DNA from: Erwinia sp. ErVv1
Lineage (GTDB): Bacteria; Pseudomonadota; Gammaproteobacteria; Enterobacterales; Enterobacteriaceae
DNA length: 64,000 nucleotides
Reading direction: 5' to 3'
NCBI RefSeq assembly: GCF_900068895.1
Contig: NZ_CDPK01000006.1
Coordinates: 1 to 64,000, forward strand
Shown: positions 15,914-26,600 of the stretch, one piece after another
Numbering within the stretch: position 1 is the stretch's first letter
Layout of the letters: each line of letters opens with the position of its first letter
Program-made: the position numbers and the translations under genes
The notes under the pieces: model-generated
What the model saw: only the letters and a program-made list of their open reading frames with translations
Told to the model about the DNA's origin: nothing
Database searches by the model: none

Positions 15914-17266
15914 TCAGAGCGAAGGAAGGGTTTGCCCGCTGGAGGCTTCACGATCGATGCCCATGATATCCAGCAGATTATCGACCGCAGCGGCATAGCG
16001 AACCGTGGCGTCCCAGCCGTCATACAGTGCCGTCAGGCGGCTGCTGTCGGCCTGAAACACGTCCTGTTCGACGCTCAGCAGATCGTTGAGGCTGCGCTTG
16101 TTGAGCTTATATTCGTCGGCGTAGACCGCGCGGGTGTGATCGGCACTGCCGAGCTGCTGCTCCCCGGCCGTTTGCCGCTGCTGGGCGCCGATCATATCGG
16201 CGTAGGCGGTGGAGGCGTGCTGATTGATATCCAGCTTCGACTGCTGGATCGCCGCGACGGCAGCCTCTCTGTCGCCCTCTGCGGCGCGGGTCTTCGCACT
16301 GACCAGCCCGCCCTGATAGAGCGGCGCCTCCACCTGGAGCTGTAATTCATCGTCCCAGTAGGACTGTCGGCTGTTTTGATAGCGGGTGCGTCCGGCTTCC
16401 ACCTTGAGCGTTGGCCAGTGGTTGGAGGCGGCCTGATGGACACGCTCCAGCGCGGCCTCCTGTTTGGCCTGGGCGCTGCGTACGGCGGCGCTTTTCTCAT
16501 AGGCGATCTTATCGAGGGTGACCTGCTGGTTAAGCAGCGACTGCGGCAGTTCGGGCAGATCGCCCGCGACCACGCCGGTTAGCACCGTCAGCTGGGCCTG
16601 CGCGGTGCGTTCCCCGGCGCGATACTGCTCCAGCGTCGCATGCATCCCGGCGATGCGCGTTTCCGCCTGTAGCACGTCAGACTGCGAACTCAGCCCGGCG
16701 TCGGCACGCATTTTGGCGATCTCTTTGACGCGCATCAGCGAGGCCACGTTATTGCGCGAGGCTTCCACCAGCGCACGGTAGCGCTTCACCGACAGATAGG
16801 CCTGGAGCGTGTCCTGCGCGACCGTGGTCATGGTGTCGTACAGCGCGTAGCGGTAGGCTTCCGAGAGCTTATGCTGTTCATCTATCGCGCCGCCGGTGCG
16901 GCCAAAGTCGTACAGCAGCTGGCTGAGCGTAATGCCGCCGGAGCCATTGTTGTTCAGGCTTCCCGAGGAGTCGGTCTGGTGAGAACGGCCGCCAGAGGCC
17001 TGGAGTGAGAGCTGGGGATACCAGGCGCTTTTTGCCGCATCCAGATCGGCTTCGCCCACGAGGATTTGCGCGGCAGCCTCGGAAATTTTGGGATTGCGGG
17101 CAAACGCGCGCAGTATCGCGTCACGCAGCGTCAGCGTGGCGACCTGCTCCTCACTGGGAGCGGCCCGCCAGTTAAACTGGGCTTTGGGTTCGGACGCCGC
17201 CAGCGCATGTTGTCCCAGCGTACTGAACAGCGCGGCCACGCAGAGTGAAACCCACTTCTTCTTCAT
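15914..17266 (-). CDS. TolC-like outer-membrane channel of the adhesin secretion system (LapE-like)
   Basis: 450 residues with a signal peptide (MKKKWVSLCVAALFSTLGQH-ALA). Two OEP repeats are visible: LRDAILRAFARNPKISEAA and SLQASGGRS in the first half, and the helical ERVHQAASNHWPTLKVEAGR part in the second. The ending SLNDLLSVEQDVFQADSSRL is typical of type I secretion channels. It is the first gene of the three-gene secretion operon. It is distinct from the housekeeping tolC, so this machine carries its own outer-membrane part. Confidence 0.92.
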   Translation of the reverse strand: MKKKWVSLCVAALFSTLGQHALAASEPKAQFNWRAAPSEEQVATLTLRDAILRAFARNPKISEAAAQILVGEADLDAAKSAWYPQLSLQASGGRSHQTDSSGSLNNNGSGGITLSQLLYDFGRTGGAIDEQHKLSEAYRYALYDTMTTVAQDTLQAYLSVKRYRALVEASRNNVASLMRVKEIAKMRADAGLSSQSDVLQAETRIAGMHATLEQYRAGERTAQAQLTVLTGVVAGDLPELPQSLLNQQVTLDKIAYEKSAAVRSAQAKQEAALERVHQAASNHWPTLKVEAGRTRYQNSRQSYWDDELQLQVEAPLYQGGLVSAKTRAAEGDREAAVAAIQQSKLDINQHASTAYADMIGAQQRQTAGEQQLGSADHTRAVYADEYKLNKRSLNDLLSVEQDVFQADSSRLTALYDGWDATVRYAAAVDNLLDIMGIDREASSGQTLPSL

Positions 17267-17651
17267 TTTGACACCACTTTCCCATTAGAAAAAATAATGT
17301 GATGCCGGACAAATAGCGCAGGAGCGGTATTTATCCGGACGTACGTAAGCCAACGCCCGGCAGGGCGCTAATCTGTACCTGGTGACAAAGGATTACGCAG
17401 TAATCCACATGAGAATAGGGCAAAATTTAGTGCCAACGTGGCGTCGTGTAATGAAAAAATCCCGACGCTATCCATCTGTTATTTTAGCTATAGCGTTTTT
17501 TTAGCGCTTTTTCGTTGATTTAAAAACGGCCCTTAAACCAACATCTTTTCCTACAATAGCCCATACAAAAAACTTACATAAATATAAAATATACTTAACT
17601 TTACACGTCCTGCATCGGAATGTCCTGCTCCGATGCAGGGTAAAACCCGAT
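17267..17651. other. Upstream region of the secretion operon with a perfect hairpin
   Basis: 385 bases between the companion adhesin (ending 17652) and the TolC-like gene, all on the minus strand. An 11-bp perfect inverted repeat CCTGCATCGGA (17609-17619) / TCCGATGCAGG (17629-17639) stands 12 bp past the adhesin stop. On the minus strand it is not followed by a T run, so it may be a factor-dependent stop or a 3'-end protecting stem. The AT-rich middle presumably holds the operon promoter. Confidence 0.6.
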
Positions 17652-20120
17652 TTACACCACGTATGCCTGGAAAGTGTGCTGATTTAGCAGATCGCCCAGC
17701 GTATTCTCAGAGACCAGCGGGGCATGATGGCTGGCATCGGCCGCCTGCACACCGAGCGTCCTGTCGGCTGGCGTCGCCCAGATCCCCCCTTCCGCCTGGG
17801 GATCGCCGGTAAGCCGGACGGTGGTCAGGTCGACTTTCGCCCCCTCATCTGCCGAAGCGTGCGCCAGCGGTGCTGCCTCATGCAGCCCCGGTTTACCCGC
17901 CAGCGCGTGCTGCTCACTGGTGACCTCATGCTTTGCACCACTCAGCGCTGTAACCGGCGTGCCGGTGAGCGTCGACAGCAGCGTAGTGATGCTGTTATGT
18001 GCCACAGGCTCGCCACCCTTTTCATCCTGATCCGCCAGCGCGGCGGAGGCGGCATTCACTTCATCTCCGTTACCCTCCAGCGCTTCATAAGCGGTCACGC
18101 TGTTGGTGGTGCTGGTGTCAATATCGGCACTCACCTGGTGCACGGATTCAAACGAGTTACGGGCGATATCCGCGACGGTAAAAAGCATCGTATTGAGCCC
18201 GTGCGTATTAAGATCGTTGATGTTGACTTCCGCGCTCCACTGACCGTTTTCGCCGAAGTTCAGGCCATATAGCATGTAGTCGCCCACATTCAGTGACGCG
18301 CCGATGATGGGGAATTCGCTCTGTACCGTACCGTTCACCGTGACCCAGGTCGCCCCATCGTGTTGACTGACGTCGCTGTTGGTCAGGTCATTTACCGTAA
18401 AGTGGGGTTCACTGGAGGAGTGCGTGATCAGCCAGACATCACGCGTCGCACTGGCTCCATTACCGTTAGGATCGAGGGTGGAAAAGTTCAGCGTATATTT
18501 GCCATCGTGCAGCGCCGCAAGCGTGTCCCCATTGATATAGGCCATCCATGTGCCATCGGCTGCCCCTACCCGCCCCTCATAAACCTTGCCATTTAACGTT
18601 ATCTCGATGTCCGTACCGCTCGGCAGATGCGAAGAGGTACCGGTGATTTCAATGCCAAACTGCCCTTCATAGATATTCAGGGCATCGTCATGTGAAATGG
18701 GGTCAACGGTAAGCGTGGGCAGGGTTTCGTCGGAGCCGTAAAGTTCCAGGCTGGTGTAGGCGGTGGTTTGGTTGCCCGCCTGATCTGATAGCGAAAATTT
18801 CATACCGTAGTGGCCATCATCAATCGCCTGAATTACCGCCGGGGCGAATTCAAAGTGCCAGCGGCCATCTTCCTCAACGGTGGTGGTCCAGGTCTGCTGG
18901 TTAAAGATCAGGGTGACGGTTCGGCCCGCCTCACTGGCATCGGTTGTACCCGATACGATCAGCGGGTCGTTAATTTCGCTGCTGTCGATCATATTGTCAC
19001 CGGCCATGGTATCGATTTTCAGCGAAGGGGCCGTGATATCGAACATAAAGCTGGCGGTGGTGGAGCCCGTCTGCCCCCACATATCCGTCGCCTTCACCGA
19101 TATCTCGTTTTCGCCGGGGTTAAAACGGTCATCCATGTCGTCCAGTCGCACCTGTAGCGACCAGTTGCCCGCATTATCGACCTCGGCAGGGAAGGTGGTG
19201 CCGTTGATGGTGAGCACCACATGCTGACCCGCACTGACGGAACCGGTGGTACCGGTCAGTAGCTGGTCACTGTGGAACTCCCCAAAATTTAGCCAGCCGT
19301 CGCCAAACGGCGTATCAATGGTGGGATGAGGCGCTGGCGTGGCTTCCGGGGGAAGTGACGCCTCAACGGTTATGCGTTGATTGGCAGACGAGGTGCCCCC
19401 TACCGCGTTGGCAAAGCTGACGCTCAACACCGCCTGACCGGCCGGTAAGGACAGTAACGCCTCGCTGGGGATTTCCACGCGCCAGCTGCCGTCGCTGTTT
19501 ACGGTAGTGGTCCAGGTATTACCGTTCAGACCAACCGTGAGCGTCGTGCCGGGATCGAGATGGGTACTGGTACCGTCCAGGATTTGTGCCGAGTGTTTTT
19601 CCTCTGAGCTCAGCACGCGGTCGCCGGTAAAGGGGTTAACCTTAACCGTAGGTCCGGAAGCCGCGGCCAGGGCGAAGGCAGCTACCTCCCCCACCGTCGT
19701 GTCGCTGGCTACGGTCGCACCCTCTGTGGCCGCAGCAGCGTTAGCCAGGGTTAGCCCGCTGACTGGCGTCGCCTGCGCGTCGGACAGCGTGGCATGACCG
19801 GCGCTCACCGGCGTGATAGATTCGCTGGCGCTCACTGACGCGGTGTCCGACGTAACGGATTCGCTGGCGCTGACCGACGCGGTGTCCGACGTAACGGATT
19901 CGCTGGCGCTGACCGAAGCGGTGTCCGACGTAACGGATTCGCTGGCGCTCACCGGCGCGGTGTCCGGCGTAACGGATTCGCTGGCGCTAACCTGCGCGAT
20001 ATCAGGCGTAATGGAATCGGTGCCAGAAATTGATGGAGAAGTCGCTAACCTTTGCTGTGCGGATTGCGCACTCTCTGCTGGCGACGCGTTTTTCTCGCGA
20101 CTCTGTTCTGAAGTAGACAT
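17652..20120 (-). CDS. Companion Ig-repeat type I secreted protein
   Basis: 822 residues, no signal peptide. Residues about 40-110 are five 13-residue repeats (VSASESVTSDTAS). After a linker come about five Ig-like domains of 90-100 residues, each opening in the style PFGDGWLNFGE and containing a dGsW strand and a closing GN. The C-terminal tail (GIWATPADRTL ... NTLGDLLNQHTFQAYVV) closely parallels the tail of the giant adhesin (GVWATAGQRTV ... NTLGDVLVQHALQVVVA). Both should therefore be recognised by the same exporter. It lacks the N-terminal anchoring region of the large protein, so it would probably be released from the cell. Function unknown; matrix protein or co-adhesin are options. Confidence 0.85.
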   Translation of the reverse strand: MSTSEQSREKNASPAESAQSAQQRLATSPSISGTDSITPDIAQVSASESVTPDTAPVSASESVTSDTASVSASESVTSDTASVSASESVTSDTASVSASESITPVSAGHATLSDAQATPVSGLTLANAAAATEGATVASDTTVGEVAAFALAAASGPTVKVNPFTGDRVLSSEEKHSAQILDGTSTHLDPGTTLTVGLNGNTWTTTVNSDGSWRVEIPSEALLSLPAGQAVLSVSFANAVGGTSSANQRITVEASLPPEATPAPHPTIDTPFGDGWLNFGEFHSDQLLTGTTGSVSAGQHVVLTINGTTFPAEVDNAGNWSLQVRLDDMDDRFNPGENEISVKATDMWGQTGSTTASFMFDITAPSLKIDTMAGDNMIDSSEINDPLIVSGTTDASEAGRTVTLIFNQQTWTTTVEEDGRWHFEFAPAVIQAIDDGHYGMKFSLSDQAGNQTTAYTSLELYGSDETLPTLTVDPISHDDALNIYEGQFGIEITGTSSHLPSGTDIEITLNGKVYEGRVGAADGTWMAYINGDTLAALHDGKYTLNFSTLDPNGNGASATRDVWLITHSSSEPHFTVNDLTNSDVSQHDGATWVTVNGTVQSEFPIIGASLNVGDYMLYGLNFGENGQWSAEVNINDLNTHGLNTMLFTVADIARNSFESVHQVSADIDTSTTNSVTAYEALEGNGDEVNAASAALADQDEKGGEPVAHNSITTLLSTLTGTPVTALSGAKHEVTSEQHALAGKPGLHEAAPLAHASADEGAKVDLTTVRLTGDPQAEGGIWATPADRTLGVQAADASHHAPLVSENTLGDLLNQHTFQAYVV
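19821..20015 (-). repeat. Five 39-bp tandem repeats in the companion adhesin
   Basis: Five consecutive 39-base units begin at 19821, 19860, 19899, 19938 and 19977. The central three are nearly identical and the outer two have diverged. 39 is a multiple of three, so copy-number change would lengthen or shorten the Ser/Thr-rich stalk without breaking the frame. Confidence 0.9.
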
Positions 20121-20629
20121 GGTGACCCCTTTGTGCCGGATATAGACATCATTGATTGGCAGGAAACCGACAGCGTCGCTGGTGTTTTCCTGCAGTACTG
20201 CCAGTCGGCACTTTTTCAGCGCCAGCTGTTGTCCGGTACTCTGGGATCGACAATCAATCCTGAACAGGGAAAATGGTTAAAATTATCAGCATAAAAACGG
20301 CCCGCTGCTGGCAAGCGCCAGCACAGATAATTTAAATAATATTTAGTACCATTCTCAGCAAGGAATCCGGGCACAAAGTTTTTTTTTAACTTAAAGTCAG
20401 TAAGTTAAAATCATAACCTTTGCTTATATCAGCACTGGCATAAGACAAGCTAGTCCTGAACAAGCGCCTTTACCATTGGCTAAATTCTGGAAATTCATCC
20501 TGACTGAAAATTTAATTAGATAAGCATTTTCGATATTACTTACATAAAACTTACACCTTTTTTTTCCTCCTTTTTTATGAGACGGATCATGCCTGCTAAG
20601 TCATTGATTAATTCCTCTTTAGGAAAGAA
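20121..20629. other. Intergenic region between the two adhesin genes
   Basis: About 510 bases that must contain the promoter of the companion adhesin (minus strand). It is AT-rich with homopolymer runs (T9 at about 20380). No operator repeat or gene is recognised. Confidence 0.45.
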
Positions 20630-20660
20630 GCCCTGCACAAAACCGCGTTTTGTGCAGGGC
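20630..20660 (-). terminator. Terminator of the giant adhesin gene
   Basis: A 13-bp perfect stem GCCCTGCACAAAA / TTTTGTGCAGGGC with a 5-base loop, 8 bp past the stop codon. On the minus strand it is followed by TTCTTTCCT. The long, uninterrupted stem suggests the 18-kb transcript is cleanly ended here, separating it from the companion gene. Confidence 0.85.
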
Positions 20661-20668
20661 GTTTAAGC

Positions 20669-23600
20669 TTATGCCACCACGACCTGGAGCGCATGCTGCA
20701 CCAGCACGTCGCCCAGCGTATTGGCCGCGTCAAGGGCAGAGTTGTGATAGATGTCATAAACCTGACCGTCTACCGTTCTCTGGCCTGCCGTTGCCCACAC
20801 GCCGCCATCACCGTTAGCCAGCTGGACCTTATCGCCCTCAACCCCTTTAATCAGCAGGTCGTCGGTCTGGCTGTCGGTAATATTCAGTGCCTCACTCAGA
20901 TTAAGCTTGACGGTATTGTTACCCGCCTTACCCAGATCGATGATTTCAATATGCTCGACCTTCATGCCCAGCGACGTCAGATCCAGCGTCATATGCTCCC
21001 CACCCAGTACCAGCGTATCGGTGCCTGCACCGCCGTCGATATGGGTGAAGTTCAGCGAACTGACGGTGACCGTGTCGTCGCCGCTGCTGCCGGTTACCGA
21101 GGCGCCCTCAGCGGTAGTGCCGTCCGCCAGGGTAATCACTACGCCCCCGATGGTGTAGCTGCTGTCGTCGGCAGCGGCGGTAGTGGACGTTGTGCTCTCC
21201 TCCGCACTACCGGTCGTCGCCGCCGCGCTGGTGGCCGTGCTGCTATCGGTACTGCTGGTATCGCTGTCGGTCACCAGCGTGGAGTGAACCACCGTGGTAT
21301 GCGCCGCTGCGGTGGTGCTATCCTCGCTGGTTGTGCTGGCTGAATGCGTAGTGGAGGTGTCGCTGGTGGAGTCATCCGCCATCACCGCCAGCAGCGTGGC
21401 CGCACTGGTCGATGCGGCTGCCACCGGCAGCAGCGACCCCAGCAGCAGCGTGGTGCTGGTGGAAGCCGGGTTACCCGCGACATCCACCGCCGTCACCGTG
21501 ACGATGCTGCTGAGGCTGAGAGCCGTGAGCAGCCCGCCTGCAAACTTCACGCTGTAAAGCCCCCGTGCATCGGTGGTGGTTTGCAGCGTGGTGCCGTTTA
21601 GCGTGACGTTCAGCTGTGTGCCCTGAGCCAGGTTTTGCGTACCGCCTGAGATGGTCAGCCCGTTAATCAGTACGCTAACCAGGCTGGTGACCGCATTCAC
21701 ACCTATATAAGGCAGGTTATGCGTCACCGCCGTAAAGCTCTCGTTGGCCGAGGAGGTGTTGCCTACCGCATCAGTGAGGGTGACGGTGACCGTCTGGCTA
21801 CCGTCAGCGATGTTGCGCAGATCGCCAGACGGTACGCTGACGCTCCATGCCCCGCCCGCGCCGACCGTGGTGGTGTAGATATTCCCCGCCACGTTGACCG
21901 ACACGGTGCTGCCGACTGCATTCGTCGAGGTCCCGCTCAGAGTTTCGGCAACGTTCGCCTCACTGAGGTTCAGGTAGTGGTCGCCGCCAAACACCGAGCT
22001 GTTAGTCAGCGTGACGGTTGGCAACGTATGGATACCCACCAGCACGTTTGAGCTGGCGGTGCCCGCATTGCCAGCCGCATTGGTCAGCGAAGCCGTTACC
22101 GTATCGGTGCCGTCCGGCAGTGCAGCCAGCGTGGCGACGGGCACCGTCACGCTCCAGGCACCGTTGGCACCCACCGTGGTGGTCAGCGTGGCCGAACCGA
22201 CGCGGACGGTCAGGGTAGATCCCTCCGCATTGGTGGTGGTCCCGGTGATGGTTTGCGCGCTGAGTGCGTCCGTCGCATTCAGCAGGCCATCACCGAAGAT
22301 GCTGGCAATCACCACCGTTGGCGGCGTCTGCGCAATCACGCTCAGCGAACCGCTGCCGGTGGCAGTGTTGCCATAGCTGTCACTGACCGTGGCATTGACC
22401 GTCTGCGTCCCGTTAGCCAGCGCGGCGAGATCCGCTTTGGGTACGTTCAGCGTCCAGGTCCCGGCACTGCTTACCGTGGTGGTATAGGTTATGCCACTTA
22501 GCGTGACGCTAACCGCCGCACCCGCCGGAACGTTACTGGCGGTGCCGCTGATCGTTTGCGCCGTGGTGAGATCGGCGGCACTCAGTACGCCATCGCCGAA
22601 GATGGTGTTCAGCGTCAGCGCTGGCGTAGTGTGGGTCCCTACCTTCACGCCGCTGCTGGCGGTCGCGATATTACCCACCGCGTCGCTTACCGAGACGCCG
22701 ACCGTCAGATTACCGTCGAGCAGCGTGCTGAGGATCGCCGGCGACACCTGTGCGGTGAAAGTCCCGCCCTGCGCAACCGTGGCGGTCACCGTACTGTTCC
22801 CAAGGTTGATGGTCACCGTGGATCCGGCGGCAACGTTGTTGACGGTGCCGCTGATGGTCTGCGTGGTCAGCGACTCCAGCAGGTTCAGTACGCCGTCACC
22901 GAACAGCGTGTTCAGCGTAACCGTTGGCAGATTGTGTACCCCCACAACCGCCCCCGCGGTCGCATTGGCGGTATTTCCCGCGCTGTCGGTCACGCTTACG
23001 GCCGCCGTCAGGTTGCCGTCGGCCAGCCCCTGTAGCACGGATGGCGTCAGCGCCAGGCTAAAGGTACCGTTAGCCGCCGTGGTGGCCACGTACGGCGTGC
23101 CCGCCAGCGTGACCACCACGCGCGAACCGGCATCGGCTCCGGTCACTGTTCCGGTCACCGTCTGGCCGAGCGCCGCATCCGCCAGATTCAGCAGGCCGTC
23201 GCCGAACAGCGTATTAATGCTGACCGTCGGGGCGGTGAGTTTAACCGCCAGGCCTGCGGTGGTGGAGGCGGTATTGCCTGCCGCATCGGTCAGGCTGGCC
23301 CCTACGGTCAGGTTACCGTCGGTGAGCGTAGCCAGAATAGCTGGCGTGACGGTGGCGCTGAACGCCCCGTTCTGTCCTACCGTCGCCTGTACGCTTGAGT
23401 TGCCTATGGTCAAAATAATGGTGCTCCCTGCGGCAGCGTTGCTGACGGTGCCGCTGATGGTTTGGTTAACCAGCGCATCGGCAATATTGAGGATGCCGTC
23501 GCCAAATATCGGGCTGAGTGTGATGGCAGGCTGCGCGGTGAAAATGCCTATATCGACCGCGCTGGTGGTGGCGTTACCCGCCGGATCAACGACCCTGACG

Positions 23601-26600
23601 CTCAGGGATTGCGTCCCTTCCGCCAGCGAACTCAGATCCGGTACCGGAATCGTGACGCTCCAGCCGCCGTCCGTTCCCACCGTGGTCTGGTAGGCTTTGG
23701 TGCCGAGCATTACGGTGACCGCCGAACCGGCCACCGCGTTGGAGACCGTTCCCGTCACGGTCTGCGCCACCGCGGCTTCCGCGATATTCAGCAGGTTATC
23801 GCCGCCAAATAGCCCGGTGAGCGGGGTTAGCACCGGCGCTTCCAGCAGGGTGGTGATGGTTTCCGGCAGGGTACGCGTGTTCCCGGCCGCATCGGTGAGC
23901 ACCAGATCCAGCGTCGTCGGTCCATCGCTCAGCAGCCCCAGCAGGCTCGGCGGCACGACCAGCGCAAAGCGGCCATCCTGACCCACATCTGCCGTTACCG
24001 TGGTGCCGCCCAGCGTGAGCGATACCGTCGCGCCAATGCCCGCCGCGGTGGCTACGCCACTAATGGTCTGCGCCACCGTCGTATCCGCCGCGTTAAGGAA
24101 GCCGTCCCCGAACAGGGAATCCACCACCAGCGTCAGCCCGGCATTGACCACTTTGTTGACCGTCAGGGTGGCATCCGTCTCGTTTCCGGCGGCGTCGCTG
24201 ACCCGCAGGCCAAATACCAGCGCGCCGTCGTTAAGGCTGCTCAGCACCTCCGGTGCCAGGCTGATGCTAAAGGTGCCGTCGGCGTTAACCAGGGCGGTCG
24301 CCAGCGGCGAGCTATCGCCCAGATAGAGCCCAATGGTCTGGCCAGCGGCACCTGAGGCGGTGCCGGTCACCACCTGCGTCGCCAGAATATCCGCCGCGTT
24401 CAGCACGTTGGTGCCTAACAGGGCATCCACCTGGATCAGCGGCGCGGCGGTGTCGACCTGGAAGTCATGCGTGGCCGAGCCAACATTACCCGCCGCGTCC
24501 GTCAGGCTGACGGCCAGCGTATTGCCCGCCTGGCCCAGCGCCTGCAAATCGCCTGCGGCCAGCGCGACCGACCAGCTGCCGTCCGCCTGTACCACGGCGC
24601 TGTAGGTTTTGCCATTCAGCGTGAGGTCAACCGCACGCCCCGCTTCCGAGGCGGAAGCCGTACCGGTAACGGTCTGACCCAGCGCCGCCTCGCTAACGTT
24701 CAGCACATCGTCACCCGCAAAGGCATTGATGGTCAGGGTCGGTGCCGTACGATCCACCAGCACGCTGGTGGTACTGTTATAGGTCGTACCGTCATCGGTG
24801 GTCAGGCTGGCTGTTACCGTCAGCGTCCCTTCAGGAATGTTGGTGGCATCGTTAGGAACGGTGATGCTCCAGGTCCCATTCGCATCGACGACGGCTGAGG
24901 TTTCCGTCTGTTGCACGCCGTTGATGGTCACGGAAACTTCGCCGCCCGTAGAGGGGAGATTGGCGTAGGTGCCGCTTATGGTCAGGGTTGCCGCGTCGCT
25001 GCCGTTGATAATGTTGTCATCCGAGAGCGGCGCCAGCGTCAGCAGCGGCGTGTCTGGCACGGTGAGATCGACCGCCACGCTGGCCGTCGCCGTGCCGGTG
25101 TTCCCCGCCGCATCGGCAATGCTGACGCCGATGGTGCCGGTATCACCGGTGGTGCCCAGCTGCGCCAGGATCGCCGGAGACAGGCTGACCGACCAGCTGC
25201 CGTCCGCCTGCACGTAGCCGCTCACCGTTGCCGTACCGACGGTGACGGTGACCACTTCGCCGGTGCTGGACTCGCTGGTGGTGCCGCTCAGGGTCTGCGT
25301 GGTCAGGCTTTCCAGATAGTCCAGCGTACCGTCGCCGGTAAACGGGTTAATGGTGATGGCGGGCGCGACGGTATCGACCACGAAGCTGCCGGTTGCCGTG
25401 GCGGCGTTGCCGTTCACATCGGTAGCCAGCACCGTAATGGCCTGGTTCCCCTCCGCCAGCTCAGTGAGGCTGTCGCTGGCCAGATCCAGCGTCCAGGTGC
25501 CGTCGGTGCCAACTGCGGCGGTATAGTTGGTGCCGCCGAGCGTAACGGTCACCGTCTGACCGTCACCCGTTGCCCCTGTGGTGCCGGTTAAGGTTGCGCC
25601 AGCCGCTACTTCCGCCGCATTCAGGAAGCTGTCGGCAAAAGGCACGTCCAGGGTCGGTACGGGCGCAGTCAGCGCGGCGGTGAAGTCAAGGCTGGTCGTG
25701 CTGGTATTGCCTGCGCCATCGGTAACGGTGAGATCGAGCGTATGCGTCCCGTTACCCAGGGCGTTTAACGCGCCCGCAGGCAGGGAAACGCTCCAGTTGC
25801 CCTCCGTGTCCACCGTGCCGTTCCACACCAGCCCCCCCACATCAATATGGATCTGTGCGCCCTGGTTTGCCCCCACCACGCCGGTGGAGCCGGTCAGGAC
25901 GATGGCGGCACCCGCCTCGCTGATATTGAGCACGCCGTCACCAAACGGCGTATCAATCACCGGCGCGGGCAGGCTGAGCAGCGCGTTGAAGTTCAGGTCT
26001 GCGGTATCGGTGTTACCCGCGATATCCGTGGCGGTGACCGCCAGGCTGTGGGTACCGCTGCCCAGCGCGGTGAGCTGCGCGGGCGTCAGGGTCAGTGACC
26101 AGTCACCGTTGGCGCTGACGTCTGCCGCAAGCGCGGTGCCGCCATCAATGCTGACGGTCACGCTCTGCCCCGCCGCAATTTTGCCGGTCGATCCGCTGAG
26201 AGTCTGCGCCACGGCCGCTTCGGCCACGTTGAGCTGTCCATCGCCAAACGGCAGCTGGATTGACACATCCGGCAGCGCATTGATGTCCACAACCAGCCCG
26301 CCGCTCACCGTGCCGACGTTGCCGACGGCATCCGTTGCCACGATGCTAACCGGCCAGTTGCCATCCGGTAAGGTCACCAGCACGCTGGCAGGCAGATCCA
26401 GACTCCAGTCGCCGGTGGTGGTATCCACGGCGGCCTGATAGGCGGTGCCGTTAATGATCACGCTGACCGTCTGTGGGCCGGTAATACCGGTTACGCCGTT
26501 CAGCACGCCACCTGCCGCAGCCTCCGTGGCATTGAGCAGGCCATCGGTAAAGGGCGTAATCAGGGTTGGCGCAGGCAGTCCGGTCACAATTTCGGTAAAG

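Noticed and set aside
13868..15998. Open frames opposite the ABC exporter (up to about 370 codons)
   Set aside because: Shadow frames of a well-supported GC-rich gene; composition (His/Arg/Gln-rich) is typical of antisense translation.
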